DNA from: an uncultured Lachnospiraceae bacterium
GTDB taxonomy: Bacteria; Bacillota; Clostridia; Lachnospirales; Lachnospiraceae
Length of the DNA: 64,000 nucleotides
Direction of reading: 5' to 3'
Assembly: GCA_947564645.1 (NCBI GenBank)
Contig: CANOCU010000002.1
Coordinates: 62,001 to 126,000 of the forward strand
Each line of letters opens with the position of its first letter. The first letter of the stretch is position 1. Below are positions 45,064 to 53,451 of the stretch, one piece after another. The position numbers and the translations under genes were made by a program. The notes under the pieces were generated by a model. It saw only the letters and a list, made by a program, of their open reading frames with translations. It did not search any database and was not told the origin of the DNA.

Positions 45064-45154
45064 GGATCTGCATCGGAAACTGACGTGGGGCAGGTACGAA
45101 GAGGGCAAAGATCATTGACAGATAATTGTTATAGAAGAAAGGAAGCGGAAGAGT

Positions 45155-45643
45155 ATGGCACAGAATCAGGAAAAACCAAAAACGATGCAGCAGCAAAAGG
45201 AGCAGGAGTACAGACAGCATGTGGAGCAGGTGACGCCAAAGTACAGCCTGCCGCTGCGCATGGTAAAGGCGTTTGTGACAGGCGGTATCATCTGCCTGCT
45301 GGGGCAGTTTATATTAAACTATGCGACAAATACGATGGGACTGGACAAGGAGACAGCAGGGGCCTGGTGTTCCATGCTGCTGGTGCTCTTAAGTGTGCTG
45401 CTGACGGGCTTTAACATTTATCCGAAACTGGTGGAGTGGGGCGGCGGCGGTGCACTGGTGCCGATTACAGGATTTGCCAATTCGGTGGCTTCGGCAGCGA
45501 TCGAGTACCAGAAGGAAGGGCAGGTGTTCGGCATCGGGTGTAAGATCTTTACGATCGCCGGGCCGGTTATTCTGTACGGGATTTTTACAAGCTGGGTACT
45601 GGGAGTGATTTACTGGATTGGGAAGATGATGGGGATAAGTTAG
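45155..45643 (+). CDS. spoVAC: Stage V sporulation protein AC
   Basis: A 162-residue SpoVAC channel protein. The family-typical segments are YRQHVEQVTPKYSLPLRMVKAFVTGGIICLLGQ and ITGFANSVASAAIEYQKEGQVFGIGCKIFTIAGPVILYG. SpoVAC behaves as a mechanosensitive dipicolinic acid channel in Bacillus. In most spore formers spoVAD and spoVAE follow; here the next gene is an unrelated lipoprotein, so the locus is short. Confidence 0.95.
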   Translation: MAQNQEKPKTMQQQKEQEYRQHVEQVTPKYSLPLRMVKAFVTGGIICLLGQFILNYATNTMGLDKETAGAWCSMLLVLLSVLLTGFNIYPKLVEWGGGGALVPITGFANSVASAAIEYQKEGQVFGIGCKIFTIAGPVILYGIFTSWVLGVIYWIGKMMGIS

Positions 45644-45839
45644 GGAGGATGTTACCAAAAAGAGTGTAAGGCGCGGTGTTTTTGTCAGGAAAATTAAGAA
45701 ATATTCAGAAAGATTTCAGAATTAACCGTTTCCTTTTGATCTATAATAATATTGTTATGTTGTTTACGATATACGGACGGGTTGACAGCCCGGTCTATAA
45801 AGGTAATTTGTTTATGGAAACAGAAAGGAAAGGGAGCAT

Positions 45840-46511
45840 ATGAAGATAGGTAAGAAGATCCTGCGCCTGCTCGGCAGCAGTCTGTTGACGCTGACACTTG
45901 CGGGATGCGGTGCGGCAAAGGGAGCGCAGACACAGGATATGCAGCAGGCGGATACGGAGCAGTCCGCAGAAGCCTGGCCGGCAGAGGATGCTGTGTCTGT
46001 GGGTGAGAATACTTCGATCAGAATCTGGGGACCGGTCCTGCGGCTGGAGGACGGTAATGTGGTGATCGATAACCGCTCGGATGTGTCATCTCGCGGGGAG
46101 ATGGTCGTCACGGTGGATCCGGAATCTACCAGGATCCTGGATGGGGAAAACGGTTATCCGGTGGAAGTATCGGAGCTTAACGAGGGAGAAGCCGTGTTTA
46201 TTTACATTGGACCGGCTGCGGCAATGAGCGAACCACCCATGGTGAATGCTTCACTGATCCTGTGCAAAATTCCAGATGACTTGCGGGTTCCTGACTATGT
46301 ACATGTCATGGCGATGGAGGAACAGGCGGATGGCAGTTACTTGTTATCTGCGGATAACGGAATACAGTATCTGGTTCCGGCGGACTGTGAGATCCTGCCC
46401 TATCTGACACGGAATATCGTGACGCTGCAGGACATACAGACAGGAAGCAGCTGTCTGGTGTGGAGTGATGAGAGAAGAGCGGCACAGAGGATCGTGCTGT
46501 TTGCGGATTGA
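45840..46511 (+). CDS. Predicted lipoprotein of unknown function
   Basis: A 223-residue secreted protein. The signal peptide ends in the lipobox LAGC (Cys23). A short low-complexity linker (about 25-45) precedes a beta-rich domain (GPVLRLEDGNVVIDN...). No catalytic motif was recognised. The C-terminal half may be an OB- or SH3-like repeat (VVTVDPESTRILDGENGYPVEV, then MAMEEQADGSYLLSADNG). AAAGGGAGC precedes ATG 45840. It sits between spoVAC and the pantothenate cluster with its own promoter-like TATAAT near 45742. Function unknown. Confidence 0.7.
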   Translation: MKIGKKILRLLGSSLLTLTLAGCGAAKGAQTQDMQQADTEQSAEAWPAEDAVSVGENTSIRIWGPVLRLEDGNVVIDNRSDVSSRGEMVVTVDPESTRILDGENGYPVEVSELNEGEAVFIYIGPAAAMSEPPMVNASLILCKIPDDLRVPDYVHVMAMEEQADGSYLLSADNGIQYLVPADCEILPYLTRNIVTLQDIQTGSSCLVWSDERRAAQRIVLFAD

Positions 46512-46553
46512 GCAGGTTTGACAAGAAACCTGAAAAGAATCTGCAAAAAAAGA

Positions 46554-46582
46554 TTGTCAAAAATTTATCAACGTGGTATGAT
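46554..46582 (+). promoter_or_regulatory. Promoter of the ECF S-component gene
   Basis: TTGTCA (46554-46559), 17 bp, TATGAT (46577-46582), 50 bp upstream of the gene. No riboswitch-like leader fits in the short distance. Confidence 0.7.
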
Positions 46583-46631
46583 GACACCGTATTGTATCTC
46601 GAATGAGAATAATAACAGGAGGAATTGTACC

Positions 46632-47465
46632 ATGAAAAATGAAAAGACTTATGAACTGGTGCTGACGGCACTGTTCACCGCCATAATCGTGATTATGGCA
46701 TTCACACCGCTGGGATATATCCCGCTTGTCGTGATCAATGCGACGATCATTCATATCCCGGTGATCCTGGGAGCGCTGTTTCTTGGACCGAAGAAAGGTG
46801 CATTTTTGGGATTTGTTTTCGGGTTGACCAGCTTTATCAACAACACATTTAAGGCGGCTACGGCATCGGCTTTTGTATTTTCGCCTGTGCTGGCCTACAA
46901 TGTAGTCGGCGTTTCAGGCATTTTTAAGAGCCTGTATATTTGTTTCGTGCCGAGGATCCTGGTAGGAATCGTGCCGTATTTTGTTTATCTCCTGATCCGC
47001 AGGTCCTTAAAGGGCGAGGGGCAGACAGGAAGGATCGTTGTCAATGGGCTGGCATCTTTGATCTTATGTATTTCTCTGAGAGCATTTTTAATCCGGCTGC
47101 TGCCGGACGTATTAAGTACGGTGGTGTGCACCATCATCGGTGTGGCAGCAGGCAGTGTGCTTATGGCAGTGCTGACGGTCAGCGGCAGGAACAAGGGCTC
47201 GGCGAACATTGCACTGGCTTACGCAGGACTTTCAGGAGCCTTTACGAATACCCTGTTTGTGATGAGCGGCATTTTTATCTTATATAAAGATGCTTATGCG
47301 CAGGCGGTAGGTGTGGCAGGCGAAGCGGTACTTGACGTGATCATGGGCGTTGTGACCTTCAACGGCGTTGTGGAAGCCGTGGTGGCGGCGATTATCGTTG
47401 CCGGTGTCGGATTTGCCCTGACACGCGTGAAGCCTGTTCACGAAACGTCAAAGCAGAGAGCATAG
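46632..47465 (+). CDS. panT: ECF transporter S component, probably pantothenate-specific
   Basis: A 277-residue integral membrane protein with about six to eight helices. The N-terminal TALFTAIIVIMAFTPLGYIP and HIPVILGALFLGPKKGAFLGFVFGLTSF are typical of ECF substrate-binding (S) subunits. It needs the shared EcfAA'T energising module, which is not in the window. The next two genes are coaX and coaBC, so pantothenate is the most likely vitamin (PanT). The assignment to pantothenate is by context. ATG 46632 follows ACAGGAGGAATT. Confidence 0.75.
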   Translation: MKNEKTYELVLTALFTAIIVIMAFTPLGYIPLVVINATIIHIPVILGALFLGPKKGAFLGFVFGLTSFINNTFKAATASAFVFSPVLAYNVVGVSGIFKSLYICFVPRILVGIVPYFVYLLIRRSLKGEGQTGRIVVNGLASLILCISLRAFLIRLLPDVLSTVVCTIIGVAAGSVLMAVLTVSGRNKGSANIALAYAGLSGAFTNTLFVMSGIFILYKDAYAQAVGVAGEAVLDVIMGVVTFNGVVEAVVAAIIVAGVGFALTRVKPVHETSKQRA

Positions 47466-47535
47466 GTAATGAATGGGAAGGACGATGGCTGAACTGTTGC
47501 GATAGGGATAAGAATTCGGAAGGAAGGACATAGAT

Positions 47536-48306
47536 ATGATCTTGGCGATTGATATCGGAAATACAAATATAGTGATCGGCTGTATCGAGGGAGAAAAGGT
47601 ATGCTTTGTGGAACGTGTCTCCACGAATCTGGCGAATACGGAGTTAGAGTATGTAGTGGAATTCAGGACTCTTTTTGACCTGTATCAGATCGGATTGGCG
47701 GACATAAGCGGGAGTATTATCTCTTCGGTGGTGCCGCCGCTCAACAATATTGTGAAATCCGCGCTGGAGAAGCTGTTTCACAGAACGCCGCTGCTAGTGG
47801 GTCCCGGCCTGAAAACAGGCCTGAATATTCTGATGGATAATCCGGGCCAGCTGGGTTCTGATCTGGTGGTCAATGCGGTGGCCGGTCTGCAATACTACGG
47901 TGCGCCAATTATCATGATCGACATGGGAACTGCGACCACCATCAGTGTAGTCGATCAGAAGAAGAACTATATCGGCGGCATGATCCTGCCGGGTGTGAAA
48001 GTTTCTCTGGATTCCCTGGTCAACAGAACTTCCCAGCTTCCAAGGATCAGCCTGGAAGCGCCGAAGAAAGTGGTCGGCAGAAATACTATCGACTGCATGA
48101 AGAGCGGTATCGTGATGGGACAGGCGGCTTGTCTGGACGGTATGATCGAGCGGATCTATGACGAGCTTGGCTATGAGGCACCGGTGGTAGCGACCGGTGG
48201 ACTGGCCGGCAGTATTGTGCCTTACTGTAAGCGCAGGATCGTATATGACAATGAGCTGACGTTGAAAGGTCTGGGCATTATATATCGAAAGAATGTAGAG
48301 AGCTGA
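47536..48306 (+). CDS. coaX: Type III pantothenate kinase
   Basis: A 256-residue CoaX protein catalysing the first step of CoA synthesis (pantothenate to 4'-phosphopantothenate). The N-terminal ATP-binding DIGNTNIVIGC, GPGLKTGLNI and MIDMGTATTISVVD are family hallmarks of the acetate/sugar kinase fold. CoaX enzymes are not feedback-inhibited by CoA and need a monovalent cation. It stands between a putative pantothenate importer and coaBC. AAGGAAGGACATAG precedes the start. Confidence 0.97.
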   Translation: MILAIDIGNTNIVIGCIEGEKVCFVERVSTNLANTELEYVVEFRTLFDLYQIGLADISGSIISSVVPPLNNIVKSALEKLFHRTPLLVGPGLKTGLNILMDNPGQLGSDLVVNAVAGLQYYGAPIIMIDMGTATTISVVDQKKNYIGGMILPGVKVSLDSLVNRTSQLPRISLEAPKKVVGRNTIDCMKSGIVMGQAACLDGMIERIYDELGYEAPVVATGGLAGSIVPYCKRRIVYDNELTLKGLGIIYRKNVES

Positions 48307-48424
48307 TAATGTAGAGAACTAATTATGGAACAGATAATGCAGAACAGTTGACAGGATCCGGAATACAGAAGCTGTATCATGTTCTGCCGAATCAAAATAT
48401 CGAGATAAATACAGAATACCTGTA

Positions 48425-48450
48425 ATACCCCGTTGCTTGCGGCGGGGTAT
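48425..48450. repeat. REP-like hairpin, copy 1
   Basis: ATACCCCG (48425-48432) pairs with CGGGGTAT (48443-48450), with loop TTGCTTGCGG. The same 20-base core, CCCCGTTGCTTGCGGCGGGG, occurs again at 53429-53448. It could also act as a terminator for coaX, but lacks a U-run. Confidence 0.7.
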
Positions 48451-48490
48451 TGCATTATGAAAAAACAAAGATCAGAATGGGGAATGGATC

Positions 48491-49678
48491 ATGTTAAAAG
48501 GAAAACATATTGTACTTGGCGTGACCGGTAGTATTGCCGCTTACAAAATTGCTTCTTTAACCAGTATGCTGGCGAAGCAGCATGCGGATGTGACGGTGAT
48601 CATGACCCGGAATGCAACGAATTTTATCAACCCGATCACATTTGAGTCGCTGACGGGCAATAAATGTCTGGTGGACACTTTTGACAGGAATTTCGAGTTT
48701 CAGGTGGAACATGTGTCGCTGGCGAAGCGGACGGATGTCTTTCTGACGGCGCCGGCGTCGGCCAATGTGATCGCCAAGGCGGCCCATGGGATCGCGGACG
48801 ATATGCTGACTACCACGCTGCTGGCCTGCACCTGTCCGAAGATTTTTGCACCGGCCATGAATACGAGAATGTATCAGAATCCCATTGTGCAGGATAATAT
48901 AGAGATCCTGAAGCGGTATGGCATGGAGGTGATCACGCCTGCGAACGGTTATCTCGCCTGCGGCGATACGGGGGCAGGTAAGATGCCGGAACCGGAAGCG
49001 TTGTATGAATCTATTGTAAAAGCATTGACACCTAAAGATATGGCAGGGAAAAAGGTGCTCGTGACGGCCGGTCCCACCCGGGAAAAGATCGATCCGGTGC
49101 GCTATATCAGCAATCATTCCACCGGTAAGATGGGATATGCCATAGCCAGGGCGGCCATGCTTCGCGGCGCAGATGTGACGCTTGTGTCAGGAAAAGTGAA
49201 TCTGGAGCCGCCGGAGGGAGTCAGGCTGCTTCCCGTCGTGTCTGCGGCAGATATGGCGCAGGCTGTCAAGGAGAAGGCCCGGGATCAGGACATCATCATC
49301 AAGGCTGCTGCCGTGGCCGATTACCGTCCTGTCGCGCCGGCCGATGAGAAGCTGAAGAAGAATGACGGCGAGATGAGTATCGAACTGGAACGGACGGAGG
49401 ATATCCTGGCCTATCTTGGAGAACACCGCAGAGAAGGGCAGTTCCTGTGCGGCTTTTCCATGGAGACCGAGCATATGCTGGAGAATTCCAGGACCAAACT
49501 GCAGAAGAAGAATATTGACATGATCGTGGCCAATAATCTGAAGCAGGCGGGGGCCGGTTTCGGCACGGATACCAATGTGGTGACGTTTTTGACGAAAAAT
49601 GAAACAGTGGAGCTGCCGATCATGCGCAAAGAAGAGGTGGCGGACAGGCTGCTTACTTTTATCATGGAGCGATGCTGA
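48491..49678 (+). CDS. coaBC: Bifunctional CoaBC (phosphopantothenoylcysteine synthetase/decarboxylase)
   Basis: A 395-residue bifunctional flavoprotein of CoA synthesis. CoaC (decarboxylase, about 1-180) has VLGVTGSIAAYK, the histidine region QVEHVSLAKR and PAMNTRMY with ACGDTGAGKMPEP. CoaB (synthetase, about 185-395) has KVLVTAGPTREKIDPVRYISNHSTGKMG and the KKN motif region (KLQKKNIDMIVANN). It completes pantothenate to 4'-phosphopantetheine after CoaX. The REP-like hairpin separates it from coaX, so cotranscription is uncertain. Confidence 0.98.
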   Translation: MLKGKHIVLGVTGSIAAYKIASLTSMLAKQHADVTVIMTRNATNFINPITFESLTGNKCLVDTFDRNFEFQVEHVSLAKRTDVFLTAPASANVIAKAAHGIADDMLTTTLLACTCPKIFAPAMNTRMYQNPIVQDNIEILKRYGMEVITPANGYLACGDTGAGKMPEPEALYESIVKALTPKDMAGKKVLVTAGPTREKIDPVRYISNHSTGKMGYAIARAAMLRGADVTLVSGKVNLEPPEGVRLLPVVSAADMAQAVKEKARDQDIIIKAAAVADYRPVAPADEKLKKNDGEMSIELERTEDILAYLGEHRREGQFLCGFSMETEHMLENSRTKLQKKNIDMIVANNLKQAGAGFGTDTNVVTFLTKNETVELPIMRKEEVADRLLTFIMERC

Positions 49679-49783
49679 GGAATGCAGCATAGACGGGTAT
49701 TTGGTTAGGACATCTGGTCAGATTGACAGTACAGATGCAGCATGAGGGAGCCTGTCTGGGAGAAAGAAAGGTGTGGATAGGAA

Positions 49784-50341
49784 ATGAGAATCGGAATGGG
49801 ATATGATGTGCACAGACTGGTGCCGGATCGTAAGCTGATCATGGGAGGCGTGGAGATACCTTATGAGAAAGGACTTCTGGGCCATTCGGATGCGGATGTG
49901 CTGCTGCATGCCGTCATGGATGCGTTGCTGGGGGCGGCGGCGTTAGGAGACATCGGAAAACATTTTCCGGATACCGATCCTGCTTATAAGGGTATCTCTT
50001 CGATGAAGCTGCTTGCGTATGTGGGGGAGCTGCTTGTAAAGAACAGATTCCTGATCGAGAATATCGATGCCACCATTATTGCCCAGGCGCCGAAGATGCG
50101 CCCTCATATCGACCGGATGCGGGCAAATATTGCGGCGGCACTCCAGATAGAGACAGAGCAGGTGAGTGTGAAAGCGACCACCGAGGAAGGGCTTGGCTTT
50201 ACCGGTACCGGCGAGGGAATTTCTGCGCAGGCGATCTGTCTGCTGACGAGCCCGCAGGATGCATATAGTCAGAGGGTATGCAGTGATGGCGTGACGGAGA
50301 GAAGCTGTAACGGATGCGGCGGATGTCCGATGCAGAAATAG
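49784..50341 (+). CDS. ispF: 2-C-methyl-D-erythritol 2,4-cyclodiphosphate synthase with Cys-rich tail
   Basis: A 185-residue IspF of the MEP isoprenoid pathway. Zinc-binding [25 protein letters not shown] and DTDPAYKG are intact, and [19 protein letters not shown] is the C-terminal core motif. Normal IspF proteins end at about 157-160 residues. Here about 25 extra residues follow, ending [11 protein letters not shown] with a CxxCxxC pattern. ispF opens the ispF-cysE-cysS-mrnC-rlmB-sigH order known from Bacillus. The tail could bind metal. Confidence 0.95.
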   Translation: MRIGMGYDVHRLVPDRKLIMGGVEIPYEKGLLGHSDADVLLHAVMDALLGAAALGDIGKHFPDTDPAYKGISSMKLLAYVGELLVKNRFLIENIDATIIAQAPKMRPHIDRMRANIAAALQIETEQVSVKATTEEGLGFTGTGEGISAQAICLLTSPQDAYSQRVCSDGVTERSCNGCGGCPMQK

Positions 50342-50370
50342 GAATACGCCAGGAGGTACGATCAGCCTTG

Positions 50371-50531
50371 AGAAGATGGTTACAGTTCACGGCCTAACCG
50401 GCCGCAAACTGTAACGCATCCAGCCCATTCCAAGTCGCCTTCGGCGAGGGGCTGGATGCCTGAAACCGTAAAGTTATCGGCCGGATGCCCTGCAGCGGGG
50501 TGCAGGGCACCGTGAATAGTAACAGAAGATG
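50371..50531. mobile_element. 145-bp MITE with 8-bp target site duplication
   Basis: The element spans 50379-50523. Its ends, GTTACAGTTCACGG and CCGTGAATAGTAAC, are 14-bp inverted repeats matching at 12 of 14 positions. AGAAGATG occurs immediately on both sides (50371-50378 and 50524-50531), as a target duplication. Inside are three hairpins: 50379-50387 with 50407-50415; 50416-50426 with 50449-50459; 50486-50494 with 50501-50509. It has no coding capacity. Confidence 0.85.
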
Positions 50532-50568
50532 ATCAATGACAGTGCAGTGCCAATCTGCAAAAACGATG

Positions 50569-50597
50569 TTGACACCGCCGCAAAAGGTATGTATAAT
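50569..50597 (+). promoter_or_regulatory. Perfect consensus promoter of the mutS2-like leader
   Basis: TTGACA (50569-50574), 17 bp, TATAAT (50592-50597). It starts 38 bp after the MITE and predicts a transcript with a leader of about 470 nt before the mutS2-like gene. Confidence 0.88.
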
Positions 50598-50629
50598 TTT
50601 ATAAAAATCAGATTGCAGGAGGAATTTGC

Positions 50630-50668
50630 ATGTTAAGTGTAATTGTAATGGAGAAAATTGCAAAGTAA
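50630..50668 (+). CDS. 12-codon leader ORF
   Basis: An ideal AGGAGG (50618-50623) and ATG at 50630 precede an ORF encoding MLSVIVMEKIAK, then TAA. It lies about 27 nt after the predicted transcription start and upstream of two terminator-like hairpins. Short ORFs in such positions often serve as ribosome-stalling leader peptides. There is no proof of translation. Confidence 0.5.
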   Translation: MLSVIVMEKIAK

Positions 50669-50789
50669 ATATTGCAGGGAAGATTTTCGTCGTGTGGAAG
50701 TCTGCCCATAGCCGGCGGCAGGAGTGTGTTGTCGGTATTTTCGCCTTACGATTGCTTACTATTATGGTATGGATTTTATTGACAGGATA

Positions 50790-50817
50790 AGCATGGCTGT
50801 ACGGTCATGCTGTTTTT
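50790..50817 (+). terminator. Terminator-like hairpin 1 in the mutS2-like leader
   Basis: AGCATGGC (50790-50797) pairs with GTCATGCT (50804-50811), with one G-T pair, over a six-base loop, followed by GTTTTTATATT. It would end transcripts before the mutS2-like gene unless prevented. Confidence 0.72.
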
Positions 50818-50914
50818 ATATTCTTTTCTCTTATCGTGTGTTTCGCGTACTGACTTGAATTTCCGCAGAGCGGGAGCATGGCGGTTCGCGTGAGCGGCAC
50901 GAAGAGGGATGAAG

Positions 50915-50958
50915 AAGACCATGGTATTTGTCGGTATTACGGCGGCCATGGTCTTTTT
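50915..50958 (+). terminator. Terminator-like hairpin 2 in the mutS2-like leader
   Basis: AAGACCATGG (50915-50924) pairs perfectly with CCATGGTCTT (50946-50955), followed by TTT and then AT. The loop is long (21 nt). It stands 117 bp upstream of the mutS2-like gene. The stretch between the two hairpins has no gene that I can support. Confidence 0.68.
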
Positions 50959-51074
50959 ATGGTCTGCCGTGGCTGCATTTTTCATGGATTGCTTTGGGTC
51001 ATAAAGGCTAATCATTTATAGGATGGCTTTTGATAAGGCGGTAACAGTTTCCCAATGTAAAGGAGCAGAATGAA

Positions 51075-52994
51075 ATGAATACGGAAAAACAGATTGAATT
51101 TGACAGAATAAAAGAGATTTGGTCGGAGCTTGCAGTGACCGGAAAAGCTAAAGAATGTATACGGGAAACGGGCATCTGCCTGTCGGAGAGGGAGCTTGGA
51201 AAGCAGCTGCGGGATACGACGTACAGCAGGGATATGATCGGGAAGCTGGGAACACCACCCCTGCAGAATGTTGACGAGATCCGGGAGATCATGATGGCCG
51301 CCGGGAAGGGAGACTGCCTCACACCCCATCAGCTGGAGCAGGTGGAACGGGTGCTGGCCGCGGTGCGCAGGCTAAAGGATTATCTGAAACGCGGTAAGAT
51401 GTATGAGAATCCACTGGCTTATTATGAGGAAAATCTGGATGCGGTGGAGGATCTGCGGGAGGAGATCGGCAGGCAGATCAGAGGGGGAGAGGTAGACGAT
51501 CATGCCTCCAGGGAGTTACTGCAGATCAGGGCTAAGATCATAAGATGTGAGGAGCAGATGAAGCAGAAGGCAGAACAGATCATGCGCGCGGAGAAGGCAT
51601 GTATGGCGGATCAGTACTGTACCTTCCGCAACGGCAGAATGTGTGTTCCGGTGAAAAAGGAATATAAGTTCAGGATCTCAGGCAGCGTAATCGACAAATC
51701 TTCTACGGGGAGTACGCTCTTTATCGAGCCGGCAGGGGTGGCCAGGTATTATGAGGAGCTGCAGCAGCTTAGGATCAGTGAGGAAAACGAGGTATACCGG
51801 ATCCTGTATACCCTGACGGCGATGGTCGCCACGGCAGCAGAGGCAATGAACGGGAATATTACCATGATCGAGAAGCTGGATTTTATTTTTTCCAAAGGAA
51901 AGCTGAGTATCGATATGGGAGCAGCGGAGCCGACGATCAACACGGAGCGCAGGATCGTATTGAAAAACGCCAGACACCCGCTGATGGACAGAGAGGTCAA
52001 TGTACCGCTGCAGTTCGCGATCGGAGAACAGGCGCGGGGGATCGTCATAACCGGCCCCAATACAGGAGGAAAGACCGTGGCCATCAAGACCGTCATGTTA
52101 AGCTGCATGATGGCGCAGTGCGGCCTGCATGTGACCTGTGAGGAGGCGGATATCTGTATGAACAACGCCTATCTGTGCGATATCGGGGACGGGCAGAATC
52201 TGGCGGAGAATCTGTCCACCTTTTCCGCCCACATCAGGACCGTGCTGGAGGTGCTGCGGGAGGCGAACGAAGAGAGCTTTGTGATCATGGATGAGCTGGG
52301 GTCCGGGACGGATCCGGCGGAAGGGATGGGAATTGCCATTGCCATTCTGGAACAGCTGCGCAAAAGCGGCGCGCTCTTTCTCGTGACGACTCACTATCCG
52401 GAGGTGAAGGAGTATGCCGGGAGGACCCCGGATATGTGCAATGCGCGGATGACTTTTGATAAAGAGACGCTTAGCCCTACCTATAAGATGGTGATCGGGG
52501 AAGCCGGAGAGAGCTGTGCCTTCTATATCGCGGACCGGCTGGGAATGCCGCAGGAGATGCTGCGGACCGCTGTGGCGGCCGCTTACGGCGAGGAGGCAGT
52601 GCATACCTATCGGTTCCGGTCACAGGAGCCTGGGCAGAAGGAGAGCGGGGGAAGGAGGACAGGAGCCGCTAAGATCACAAAGAACAGACAGGGAAAACGT
52701 GCCGCGGATTTGAGCCGGATCTATAAGCGGGGAGACAGTGTGATGGTTTACCCGGACAGGAAGATCGGCATCGTGTGTGAGCCGGTCAATGAGAAGGGGG
52801 TCCTGCGGGTGCAGATGCCCGGGAAGAAGATCTGGATCAATCATAAACGGGTGAAGCTGCATGTGGCGGCGGATGAATTGTATCCGGAGGATTATGACTT
52901 CTCTATCGTATTTGACAGTGTTGCCAACCGGAAGATCCGGCATGATATGGACAGGAAATATACAAAGGAGACGGTCCGGTACGAGGAATCTTAA
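51075..52994 (+). CDS. MutS2-like ATPase lacking a recognisable Smr domain
   Basis: A 639-residue MutS-family protein. The core and lever region is at 1-290 (STGSTLFIEPAGVARYYEEL is MutS2-typical). The ATPase follows: Walker A ITGPNTGGKTVAIKT, Walker B SFVIMDELGSGTDPAEG, and LVTTHYPEVKEYA. MutS2 is normally about 780 residues and ends in KOW-like and Smr nuclease domains. Here the end has a short SH3/KOW-like stretch (GDSVMVYPDRKIGIVCEP) and a charged tail, with no Smr LDLRG motif. MutS2 homologues act on recombination intermediates or collided ribosomes. Probably a divergent paralogue. Confidence 0.85.
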   Translation: MNTEKQIEFDRIKEIWSELAVTGKAKECIRETGICLSERELGKQLRDTTYSRDMIGKLGTPPLQNVDEIREIMMAAGKGDCLTPHQLEQVERVLAAVRRLKDYLKRGKMYENPLAYYEENLDAVEDLREEIGRQIRGGEVDDHASRELLQIRAKIIRCEEQMKQKAEQIMRAEKACMADQYCTFRNGRMCVPVKKEYKFRISGSVIDKSSTGSTLFIEPAGVARYYEELQQLRISEENEVYRILYTLTAMVATAAEAMNGNITMIEKLDFIFSKGKLSIDMGAAEPTINTERRIVLKNARHPLMDREVNVPLQFAIGEQARGIVITGPNTGGKTVAIKTVMLSCMMAQCGLHVTCEEADICMNNAYLCDIGDGQNLAENLSTFSAHIRTVLEVLREANEESFVIMDELGSGTDPAEGMGIAIAILEQLRKSGALFLVTTHYPEVKEYAGRTPDMCNARMTFDKETLSPTYKMVIGEAGESCAFYIADRLGMPQEMLRTAVAAAYGEEAVHTYRFRSQEPGQKESGGRRTGAAKITKNRQGKRAADLSRIYKRGDSVMVYPDRKIGIVCEPVNEKGVLRVQMPGKKIWINHKRVKLHVAADELYPEDYDFSIVFDSVANRKIRHDMDRKYTKETVRYEES

Positions 52995-53001
52995 AATCTG
53001 G

Positions 53002-53350
53002 TTGACAAAACCGCTGTTTTTGCATATTCTATTAGCAGAAATAATTGATACTGTACACACTGTTTTTAACAAAGCGAACATTGCGATTGACAACGAACAG
53101 TACGCAGATGGACGTGGAAAGGGAAGAGTACCATTTGGGAAGCAGCAGAGAGGAGCCGCCGTCGGCTGGAAGCGGTTCTTGCGTAAGAGATGGGAAAGTG
53201 CGCCCCGGAGTCCGGCAGATGCCCGGCTAAGCCCCGTTACCGGTTAAGAGTGAAAGACTGCCTTTGGGCAATCTTTAAGTAGAGTGGAACCGCGGATCAT
53301 TTCGTCTCTATTTCCCAGGGGGAGCAGGACGGAGGCCGCGGATTTTTATT
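53002..53350 (+). promoter_or_regulatory. Promoter and cysteine T-box leader of cysE-cysS
   Basis: TTGACA (53002-53007), 17 bp, TATTCT (53025-53030) starts a leader. AGTGGAACCGCGG (53283-53295) is the T-box core, and CCGTTA near 53237 is also typical. CCGCGG in the core is repeated at 53336-53341 just before ATTTTTATTT, so terminator and antiterminator would compete for it. Uncharged tRNA-Cys should induce cysE and cysS. The cysteine specificity is inferred from the genes. Confidence 0.88.
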
Positions 53351-53428
53351 TCCGCGAGGGTGCTATGTGCGGACCGGAGCAGAGCGTAGACCGAGTACCC
53401 CGTCCCTTGGGGCGCTTCAAGCTTGATG

Positions 53429-53451
53429 CCCCGTTGCTTGCGGCGGGGTAT
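53429..53451. repeat. REP-like hairpin, copy 2
   Basis: It has the same CCCCGTTGCTTGCGGCGGGG core (53429-53448) and following TAT as copy 1 at 48.4 kb. A GTACCCCG and a GGGGCGCTTCAAGCTTGATGCCCC arrangement (around 53396-53432) lie directly upstream, so this copy is embedded in a larger foldable segment. No gene is recognised between the T-box and cysE. Confidence 0.7.

Noticed and set aside
53337..53356. CGCGGA/TCCGCG hairpin as the Cys T-box terminator
   Set aside because: The T-run is inside the loop, so it cannot act as an intrinsic terminator; the CCGCGG repeat pairing is more plausible.
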